A DNA stretch of 28,207 nt from Planoprotostelium fungivorum. Lineage: Eukaryota; Evosea; Variosea; Cavosteliida; Cavosteliaceae. The first letter of the stretch is position 1. Each line of letters opens with the position of its first letter. Both the position numbers and the translations under genes were made by a program. Under the pieces are notes generated by a model. The model was not told where the DNA came from. It saw only the letters and a list, made by a program, of their open reading frames with translations, and searched no databases. Shown piece by piece: positions 20,499-28,207 of this stretch. The DNA lies in NCBI GenBank assembly GCA_003024175.1, contig MDYQ01000305.1, positions 1 through 28,207 of the forward strand, read 5' to 3'.

Positions 20499-22945
20499 TC
20501 AAGATGGGGGTGCAAAGGAGACCTGCTCGTATAACGAAAAGTTGTTGTAGAGGTTCACGGCCGCATTCGTGTTCATAGTGGATACAAAGTTGGACTGGAC
20601 TGTAGAGGCTCCCCTCGCCTGTAACGATGTCAATGCTATGCTCTCTCTATCTCATGCTTCATCAGGTTGATCGTGATGTGATGATGATCTGATGATGATG
20701 TTGGACATGGTCAAATGAACTCACGAGATAGTATTGAGTTATCGTTGAGTTGATGGTGACAAACTGCTGGATTCGAGTTCCAGAGAAATCTCTGAGGGTG
20801 AGAGTACAGTTGTAATAGTTGGTCATCGCAGAGGGGTAGGGTGTGTTACTACCCGGACTTCCCGCCATGACTCGTTGTAGAGTGAAAGTCGACGGAAAAT
20901 TCTGGGCGGGAAAACAGAATACGGTAGAAGAGCTGGCACAGAACCCTTATTACGTCATTATACGTCACGGTATGATATCTCACATTTGGATGTCACAGAC
21001 GATTGAAAGTTATTGTTAAAGAAGCCGTAATCCTTGGAATTACAATTGAGGAAATAAGTCGTGTTCAAGAAAGGTGTGCTCGTTGTAGTCTGTCGAGGTG
21101 AGTGCCGGCTCAAACATTCGTGCCACCGGCCTCACCTGGGATGTCAACAAAAAGGTAGAATTCGTTGGAATTCCGGTGGTGTTGATGTACATGTACTGAT
21201 TGCTCATGTTCACAGCGATGAGCCCGGAAGGGTCGATGAAATTTCCATTTTGAAGGTAGTACAGACTGACAGGAGGTGTCAATTTTGACAGATCGATCAC
21301 GATGATCAACGGTGCCGCGGCTGTCGACGTCAGATTTTCTCGGAAATTTCTACTTTTTTTCACCGGCCACGTTACCCAGGTTCAAGAGAGTGTTCTCGTT
21401 GCTCGAACTGTCTTGAGGTCCAACGGAAAACTGGTAGGTTTTCTGTGGAAAACTCGTGGAGGGTGTGTAACCGGGTACCTGGTGGACGGTTGGTTCCCGC
21501 CAAAACGGACGATTCGAAATTCGAACACGCACCGATAACGTCTTCTGATCGTTAGCGGACCACTGCCACACGTTCCAAGAACTCGTCACGTAGGCCGGAT
21601 AATTCACGGAAGAATTCGTCGTGTTCGCTGTCACGTGTCATCTACAACGAGCGATGTCCTCCTCTCACCCTGCCTAGGTATGTACAACGCGATAGTCCCG
21701 TTGTAGATGGTCACCGGTGATGAGAAAGGATTAAAAGAGACGTTACACTGCACGCCACCCTGGTTATGATCGTCCGAATCGAAGCAAAAGGTGTCTGCGA
21801 TACGTCAGATACTCCACGGAATCTCCACTCACTGCTGGGACAGCCTCCGTTTCCCACGGTACACTCATCGTACGTACACACCACCGTCTTCAAGTCGAAA
21901 TTGGTTTCGAGAGGATTCGGATCTAAGCAAGCGTATCGAGCGGGGCAAGATGACGTGTTCACCACGCACAAGTTGTAGACACACCTCCACTCGAACATAC
22001 CACTGATGAAATCAACTTGGCGAGTTGTAGACGGACTTCACCTCGTATTCGTGTCGTTGCAGAAGAAGGGAGCGGTACAGTTGGCACCAGCACACTCGTC
22101 CACGGTGTATGTGACGTCCAGGGAGAGCTGAGGAGCTCTCGCTGAGATTTCGGTCTGACCATCTTGCACACTGCTGACCGAGACGATGAGTACGATGGAG
22201 TTGTTTTTACGCCACGAAGAGAGTCCAACGATCTGTTAGGATTCAGATCGATGAGATGAGATGGATGAGACCTCTTGAAGGATGGGGGTGAGATCGGATA
22301 GAGGGGAGCCGGCGTAAGATGAGAGGTCGAGGGTGAACGGAACAGAAGCGTCGGTGAGGGGGAGGGTGCTGACACAAAATGAAGACGATTGCAATGCGGG
22401 GGCATTTCCTGCTTTCTCTCCGGAGACGGAGAAAGAGATGAGACCTCCTCCGGAGATGATGGAAGAGAAGTTCAGGGCGGCGGACTGTTTCAGGATGATG
22501 AGAATCTGAGAATTCGCGCTTCTAATGTCTGACGAGATCGAGATGTTTGAGAGCAGAAGAGGGTCGGAGATGAAGGTTCTATCGGTGTGATTGACGCTCT
22601 CACCGTTATGGTGGCATTGAAAGGGATGGTGATTCCTGAGAAGCGAACAGCCGCCCAGCCGTTATAGCTGGAGATAGTCTGTGTCCCAGCGGTGATGGTG
22701 TCGGTTCCAACGATGAAGTTTCCATTGGCGCCGAAGCATGCGCTCGTGACCGAATAGGCTTGTGTCGATGGAGATGTGACATTATATGAACTCTCGAAGA
22801 TACTGTCAGTCGCGCTAAAGACGGCAGTATATTCGTCCACTGCGATGGTAGCTGATTCAAATGAGTGATTTGAATGGAGAGGACGAGGAGAGGTCAATTA
22901 CACACAGTGTATGAACAGGAGGAGACAGAGGTAAGATAACCTCAT
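20499..22945 (-). CDS. Secreted Cys-repeat and beta-domain protein, 623 aa
   Basis: Eleven exons (22945-22906, 22851-22604, 22505-22272, 22232-22042, 22002-21833, 21794-21669, 21627-21364, 21320-21136, 21089-20997, 20901-20725, 20642-20499) keep phase throughout. Signal peptide MRLSYLCLLLFIH; then a beta-rich domain (about 30-235) whose SYNGWAAVRFSGITIPFNAT and WRKNNSIVLIV elements resemble carbohydrate-binding beta-sandwich modules of the choice-of-anchor/DNRLRE kind (weak); then Cys repeats (DECAGANC, CVYNLCVVNTSSC, CTYDECTVGNGGC) close to the CTxDxC repeats of Dictyostelium surface proteins; then a long Asn/Ser/Thr-rich, N-glycosylated beta region. No membrane or GPI tail, so probably extracellular matrix or secreted adhesin; function unknown. 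Exon 21794-21669 contains a 45-nt exitron candidate. It converges on the zinc-knuckle gene with a 17-nt gap. Confidence 0.8.
21670..21714 (-). other. Exitron candidate: in-frame intron-like segment in an exon
   Basis: On the coding strand this 45-nt block starts GTGACC, ends CTAGGCAG, contains TCTACAAC and a facing GTTGTA, is a multiple of three and has no stop. It looks like the neighbouring introns but must be translated in my model, because splicing it would leave a single-base exon before the next intron. It could be an exonised former intron or an alternatively spliced segment coupled to another acceptor. Confidence 0.5.
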
Positions 22946-23246
22946 GCTGCTCGTGCGGATGGACAGCGGGCGATTCTTAGGACAGGGATTTGAGATACGA
23001 GAAAATTCAAATTGAATCGAATCTTCTGGGCGAACAACCCGCCCTCTTCTTTCATTGATTGTATGAATTGAAACAGTCTCTTCACGTCCACAACCCTCAT
23101 GAACATCCAAAGCAGCCTGCGTTTATGAACTGCCGGGTTGGATGTGATGAAACTGAACAATTATAATTCTTCTATTTTATTGTTGGATTCTCGGAAAACG
23201 CTTGCATATGATCTCATCGGATCCCATACAAGACTGACACAACAAC
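22946..23246. promoter_or_regulatory. Divergent promoter between secreted-protein gene and RAD17
   Basis: 301 nt between the start codons of two divergent genes. It contains an AT-rich block (TATAATTCTTCTATTTTATT near 23161) that may serve as a core promoter element. No intron motif occurs here. Minus-strand frames in it have no protein character. Confidence 0.45.
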
Positions 23247-25260
23247 ATGGACGATGACGATGATTTCTTGGACGTTCCACTCAGCTTTGTCAAGACTCCA
23301 GACCGACCGAAGAAGAGGAGAGCTGAAACTGAGGTACAGACGAATCGAAATGGAAAGGTCCAACGCAAGAAGCCTGCAACTCTCTCTTCGATTACTGCAG
23401 TAAGAGATAAGAAACAGAAAAAGTCCACAGAGGTAGATCTTTGGACGCTGAAACATGAACCCAGAGAAATAGTGAGTATATATCTGTAGGATTCGACAAA
23501 AAAAATAGAAGTGGATGTATAATCACCTTGAATCATTCTTCAACTCACCGATTGCAGTCACAATGCGTAGTTCAACCCGACAAAATCAACGAATTAAGAG
23601 ACTGGATGCAGAAGCATCTCCGGAGAGAACCAGCTCGAAGAGTTTTACTCGTCCATGGTCCCAGCGGAACAGGTGATGTAATCAATCATCCACATCAATT
23701 ACACATCTGCAACCATTTCATCTCATCCATCCACAGGCAAAACCGTCATGATCAAGCTCTTGGCCAAAGAACTGAACTTCTCTCTGTCAGAGTGGACCGA
23801 ACCAGTCAACGTCGAGTGGAAGAACGCACGAGGAGATTACCTGGGAAGCGATGGTTCCGCCCAGATGTACAGCGTTTCCCGCCAAAAACAATTCCGAGAA
23901 TTTCTGTACCAGTCGAGAGCCTACGTAGACCTGTGCAGTCCAGATCGAACGCGGCTCGTTGTAGTGAGAGAATGTCCCGAGGGTATGACCACCGAGGTCA
24001 GGAGAAGATTCTGGGAAATTATAGAAGAATATTCCAGGAAAGCTGCCAACCCCATGATTCTCATCATGACGACGGAGAACGAGAAGAAAGAGATCAGAAT
24101 GCCTGATCACGTGACCCCCTACCTCCAAACACTGGCGTGAGTGCGTTGTAGATGGAAATATCACTGAAATATCCAGCATCAATCAGGTCATCAAGACGAA
24201 GATGAAGAAATGTCTGACGGACATTCTATCGACCGAGTCGATGAGTGTCCCAGATGATGTCTTTGAAGATATAATACAGTCAGCCGAGGGGGACGTAAGA
24301 TCGGCCATCAACAATTTACAGATGTACATAATCGGAAAACCGGTGAAAACTCGACGAAAAGAGAAAACTGAATGAAAACAGCTGCGTACAGTGGGTGCAA
24401 AGAAACCGAAACAGAAGAAGAGCAAGAAGGAAGAACCAGAAAAAACACACAATCTGAACATATTTCACGCCGTAGGGAAAGTCCTACACAACAAACGTGA
24501 GTCCATCTACAACGTTGTAGATTGACCCTCCCAGGCATCGAAGACGGAGGAGGGAACAACATCCCTCGAACCAACGTGGAGAAGCTCATGGAGAATCTTC
24601 CCATAGACCCGCAGCTGTACCTCTACTGGGTTCATCAGAGCTACCTCTCCTTCTGTGATGACGTCACTGTCTTATCCAACATCGCAGAGGACTTCAGCGC
24701 CGCCGAGGCCTTCACTTCTACCTCTGGCTATCACGGTTTCGAGCCAGATCGGGTGACTCTTCTTCTCATCTTGCATGTCTAAACGTCTTTCAGTCGGGCA
24801 ACACACCCTCTTCGATATGGACATCGGCTGCATGTCGTTCTTTCATGCTGCACAACGTGGACACGCAGGTGAAGGGGAGGATGATGACCTTCCATCGTCC
24901 GGAGCTGCTCACCTGCCGTGCATCGGCCGTCCAAAACAGGAGGAAGATGATGGACTATGTAGAAAACTGGCGGCCTTCAGACTATGCATCGGCCGGGGGC
25001 GAGATGGTGGACTCTCTGCCGTATCGAAGTCGAGTCGAGAGGAGGAACAATGTGTTGAAGAATCTCGTGCAGATGTCCAGAAACAGACGCAGAGAAGAAG
25101 GAAAGGTGGAAGATGATGTCGGTGGTGAGATGGAGGTGAGACTGATATGATCTCGTGTGAAACTGAGAGAAGACAGATTCTGGAACAGCTACCCGGGCAA
25201 CTTCCTTTCAGTTGGGAGAAGGTCAACAGTGTCTTGGACGAAGACGACATCGAAGAATAA
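23247..25260 (+). CDS. RAD17: RAD17-like checkpoint clamp loader
   Basis: Eight exons (23247-23471, 23558-23672, 23737-24136, 24177-24342, 24382-24496, 24535-24752, 24794-25135, 25177-25260) give 554 aa. An acidic, then basic N-terminus is followed by an AAA+ clamp-loader ATPase: Walker A GPSGTGKT at 109-116 (split by an intron), a Walker-B-like strand RLVVVRECPEG where most RAD17 proteins carry ED, a sensor strand NPMILIMTT, and a helical lid (DDVFEDIIQSAEGDVRSAINNLQ). The C-terminal half has the RAD17 arrangement (IFHAVGKVLHNK, then a long helical region) and ends in an acidic peptide. RAD17 with RFC2-5 loads the 9-1-1 clamp at DNA damage and activates ATR signalling. The intron 24497-24534 is nearly half palindrome. 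The TAA stop is embedded in AATAAA (25256-25261). Confidence 0.9.
24506..24521. repeat. Perfect 16-bp palindrome in RAD17 intron
   Basis: TCTACAACGTTGTAGA within the 38-nt intron 24497-24534, extended by flanking A and T to an 18-bp perfect palindrome. It occupies nearly half of the intron. Confidence 0.9.
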
Positions 25261-25684
25261 ACCTCATGTTCTTCGTGTGTATCGCATGCACAGGAGACAC
25301 CTGCGGCGCCATTGTTCGCAACGTGATGCGAAGGTCGCACAAACGAGTATGCATGTCGTTCTCATAAAGATGGCATAAGGCTTTGTCACCACACGTTCGC
25401 CCGATGAAGAGAGAAAATATGCCGTGAGAAATGGAAGGCTTCACGAGAAAGGAAAGAGAGAGCGGTGCATCGAACCTTTAGAGGATGAATAAGGTGGAAG
25501 TAGGTGTGTAAAAGCCACCCGCGATCTTGGTGTGGGCAGAGTGAAGTGGACTGGTCGCAGTTCGAATCGATAAATCGGTTGTTCACCTCCCAACGGAGAA
25601 TGCGAGAGAGGAATCTCCATGACAACTGAATGTTCGAGAGAATGTGGAAGCATTGATTTGTGTGCGCCAGCGGATAGAAGAAGC
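25261..25684. promoter_or_regulatory. Spacer and LRR2 promoter region
   Basis: 424 nt between the RAD17 stop and the LRR2 signal-peptide ATG. Frames in it lack protein character. An upstream in-frame ATG at 25619 would extend LRR2 by 22 residues ahead of the signal peptide and is therefore less likely as the start. Confidence 0.45.
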
Positions 25685-28207
25685 ATGAGGCTGACGCTGT
25701 CTCACTGGGTGGTTCTTCTGGCCCTATGCCAGTGCTGTGTGGGATTGGACATCGACGTGTTGAGGGATCTGTACAACTCGACTAATGGTGAGATAGATGG
25801 ATGGACGGAGAGGGAAGGGAGGTGTCTGACGTTGATAGGTGACTTCTGGAGGAATAATACCAACTGGAACACCAGTGATGTGTGTTCCTTTAATGGTGTG
25901 ATCTGCAATCTGGACGGCTACGTTACACAGATCAAACTACCACACAACAACTTGACTGGTGTTTTATCGAGCAGACTTGGAGATCTTTCTAATCTCACAA
26001 ATCTGGATCTTTCCACGAACAATATCACAGGCCCGATTCCTTCAACATGGAGTCAACTCTTTCAACTCAAATCTCTCATGTTGAACGATAATCAACTGAT
26101 CGGGTCATTCTCCTGTGAGTTCCAGCGACTGTCATATGACCCATTTCTGATTCCATCCCAGTTTTATTCAGTAACATGTATCAAATACAAACCATATCCT
26201 TATGGAGGAATCGGTGAGCGAGTTCTCGCCTCTCACACGGTACATCCATGGGATCTATTAATTCTGAGCAGATTTACGGGTCACATCCCCTCTTACATCT
26301 TCACTATTCCCTCTCTCACCACTCTCGACTTACGACAGGTGCCTTTCTCTTCTCTTCTTTTCTCCTCTTCTTCTCTCCTCTTCTTCCCTTCTCTTCTCTT
26401 CTTGTCCCTCATCACCCTCAGAACATCCTCGATGGGCCACTACCGCCCAACTACAACTCTAACAATATCACTACACTTCGACTGGATGACAACAAGTGAG
26501 AGACAAGATAGACATTGTAGAGGGACAGAGTGCATAGAAGCTGACACAGAGACAGATTGACGGGGAACATACCTCTCAGCTATTCTACAATGACACAACT
26601 GATGTTCTTTACGATGAGTTCGAATCGGTGAGGAATGAAAGGAGAGTTGTAGTGGTAACATTGACTATAGATTGGGTGGAAATCTGGCGGGGATCTTCGA
26701 TAACATGACGAATCTGATCCAGCTGGACGTGGGGTATGTCTGGTTGTAGAACGAGAGGGAGGGTACTGACCATCTACAACAGAATGAATTTCTTCAACGG
26801 AAGCATCCCCGATGCATTCTACCACTTCACTCGCATCGCAGTAATGAGATTCACCGGTGAGACCGTGACGTATGATGACGTCATCATAACTTGATCAGGT
26901 AATCAGTTCACGGGAAATATTCCCAGATCCATCATGAGCAGGGCCACACTGCAAGATTTTCGAATCAATCGGTCAGTCTACATCGTTGTAGACGGCCACC
27001 TGACTCTTTCAGTAATCGCATGAGCGGTCAGTTGTCCCCAGACATCACAGGAATGAAGAACCTCGTTCTGTTCTGGATTTACGGGGTGAAACTCACGTGA
27101 AATTTCACACTCAGGACTGATCGTTCTACAGAACCAGTTCAGTGGACAGATTCCATACGAGATCGGGAACATGACAACTCTGCAGTACCTCATGGTGATG
27201 CAGAACAAATTCACCGGAGTGTGAGTCGATGACGTCATCGTGATGACTGATGACGTCACAGTATACCTTACACCCTGGGTAGACTTATCAATCTAAAATT
27301 ACTGTACCTGTCAGGTAGGTCTTACGGTTTCCCGCCAAAACTGATCCGTTTAGATAACAAATTCACCGGTGTCATCCCCCCCGATCTCGGTAACCTCACG
27401 AACCTCACAGGTCAGTCCATCTACAACGAGCCACTCCTGACCTCACCAGATCTCATCTTGTCCCAAAACTACAACCTCGTCGGTGGTGTTCCCAGAACAT
27501 TCCAGAATCTAGGCAAGATCCAGACACTCAACGTCAACAATTGTCCCAAATTGGGAGGCGATCTGTACTTCCTAGACAATCTCACCACCGTCGTACAATT
27601 TCAAGGAGGTTTCTCTAATTTCACCGGACAGATCCCAGCCAGCGTGGGACAGATGTCCCACTTGAGCGTGAGATTTCCGTGACATTTCGAGGCTAGACGC
27701 TGACTGGTTGTAGATCTTCAATGCGATGGGTAATCAGCTGACTGGGAGCATTCCTGACTTCCATCCACTGGCCAACATCTCTACCATCGGTCTCTTCGAG
27801 AACAATCTGACCGGTCTCATTCCTGCCGTAAGTCCCAATTTTCAAAATTTCGACGGAATGTAACGCTTCCCAGAATTTCGGAGTCGACTTGAGGAATCTG
27901 GACGTCAGCAGTAATCAATTGGGAGGTTATCTTAGAAGAGAATGGACTCGTTACAAGAACCTCACCGTACTCAAATTGAACGACAACAACATCGGCAGCG
28001 CAGGTCCCAACTACTACGACAACAACGTGAGTCCATGACGTGTGATGACGTCATCACTCACACCTCGTCAGCTGGCTATCCTTCAGTCTCTGCAGAAGCT
28101 AAAGATGTTCGACGTGTCCAACAATCCACTCGGTGGTGAACTTCTGATCGATGCGTTCGACTATCTAGACAACATCGAAGTCCTCAGGCTATCTGTGAGT
28201 CATCTGA
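25685..28207 (+). CDS. LRR receptor ectodomain, paralogue of LRR1, cut by window end (LRR2)
   Basis: Seventeen exons are visible: 25685-25787, 25839-26114, 26162-26213, 26272-26338, 26422-26495, 26556-26627, 26671-26733, 26783-26856, 26899-26971, 27013-27085, 27132-27220, 27262-27314, 27354-27410, 27450-27667, 27714-27827, 27874-28026, 28072-28194, then an intron entered at 28195. All exons except the first have the same length as their LRR1 counterparts, apart from 27874-28026, which equals two LRR1 exons fused because one intron is absent. A signal peptide (MRLTLSHWVVLLALCQCCVG) is followed by the same Cys cap (FNGVICNLDG) and plant-type LRRs as in LRR1. Whether LRR2 also ends in a kinase lies outside the window. 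It is head-to-head with LRR1 across about 15.5 kb. Confidence 0.9.
26734..26782 (+). other. 49-nt intron identical to LRR1 intron 9078-9126
   Basis: Identical at all 49 positions to the homologous LRR1 intron, although the following exons (26783-26856 against 9077-9004) differ at about a quarter of positions. Contains GTTGTAGA and TCTACAAC in inverted arrangement. Confidence 0.9.
26857..26898 (+). repeat. LRR2 intron with TGACGTCA palindrome
   Basis: A 42-nt intron containing TATGATGACGTCATCATA, a palindrome extended well beyond the CRE core. The LRR1 counterpart (8962-9003) has the same core and the same length. Confidence 0.8.
26977..26992. repeat. 16-bp near-palindrome in LRR2 intron
   Basis: TCTACATCGTTGTAGA, one mismatch from the perfect palindrome, within the 41-nt intron 26972-27012. 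It is in the same relative intron as the LRR1 palindrome at 8869-8884. Confidence 0.8.

Noticed and set aside
19993-20502. A 169-codon minus-strand frame rich in Ser and Val
   Set aside because: It is the complement of the Arg/Asp repeat tract; repeated GATGATAGAAGA-type units leave several frames open on both strands.
24909-25340. A 143-codon minus-strand frame over RAD17
   Set aside because: It is antisense to the phase-consistent RAD17 exons 24794-25135 and 25177-25260 and has no recognisable features.
25619-26560. A 313-codon open frame on the plus strand
   Set aside because: It reads through several introns of LRR2 that happen to be open (including the 83-nt pyrimidine-rich intron). 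Exon lengths matching LRR1 and phase-consistent GT-AG sites show the spliced model is correct.
4373-27713. TCTACAAC as a simple branch-point consensus
   Set aside because: The word occurs in both orientations relative to transcription, often near the donor or at the acceptor, and as full palindromes, which a branch point does not require. GACTAAC-type branch sites appear separately (for example near 16917).

Overview
The window reads as nuclear DNA of an intron-rich, gene-dense unicellular eukaryote. Genes are broken by many very short GT-AG introns, mostly 31-60 nt with GTGAG donors, and spacers are usually under 400 bp. The gene content (LRR receptor kinase, GLE1, RAD17, a ZCCHC8-like zinc-knuckle protein, Cys-rich secreted proteins) fits a free-living amoebozoan; a protosteloid amoeba is my guess, not a demonstrated identity. 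All gene models were built by hand by requiring reading frame across every GT-AG junction; no alignment or database search was run.

Layout. 1-2539: no convincing gene; a degenerate repeat with short perfect hairpins lies at about 298-945. 2540-3770 (+): membrane-anchored short-chain dehydrogenase. 3832-10157 (-): a 43-exon LRR receptor kinase (LRR1, 1432 aa) with signal peptide, LRR ectodomain, one membrane helix and a tyrosine-kinase-like domain. 10528-12904 (-): GLE1 mRNA-export factor. 13169-13393 (-): a 59-aa protein. 13689-15020 (+): membrane metallophosphoesterase. 15261-16040 (+): small secreted protein. 16100-16898 (-): Cys-rich, probably GPI-anchored protein. 17274-17665 (-): short coiled-coil protein. 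17666-18196: ambiguous. 18197-20481 (+): ZCCHC8-like zinc-knuckle protein with an Arg/Asp-rich tail. 20499-22945 (-): 623-aa secreted protein. 23247-25260 (+): RAD17 checkpoint clamp loader. 25685-28207 (+): a second LRR gene (LRR2), paralogous and head-to-head with LRR1, cut by the window end.

The main unexpected signal is inside the introns. The 8-mer TCTACAAC/GTTGTAGA occurs about 41 times by eye (about 0.9 expected under uniform composition), some 32 of them in introns of at least six unrelated genes, in both orientations, and five times as a centred 16-bp palindrome. A second palindrome, TGACGTCA, occurs 14 times, 12 of them in introns of the two LRR genes. A third word, TTTCCCGCC, occurs six times, five in introns. 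Two introns in unrelated genes (GLE1 and RAD17) share their first 25 nt including the donor; one 49-nt intron is identical between LRR1 and LRR2 although the next exon differs at about a quarter of sites; and one motif-bearing intron of LRR1 is precisely absent from LRR2. Together these suggest a family of tiny palindrome-bearing introner-like introns, or introns used as dense regulatory sites.

Functionally the window mixes nuclear housekeeping (GLE1, ZCCHC8-like, RAD17) with surface and secreted proteins (LRR1, LRR2, GPI protein, two secreted proteins). There is no operon logic; neighbours are related mainly by divergent and convergent compact spacing.
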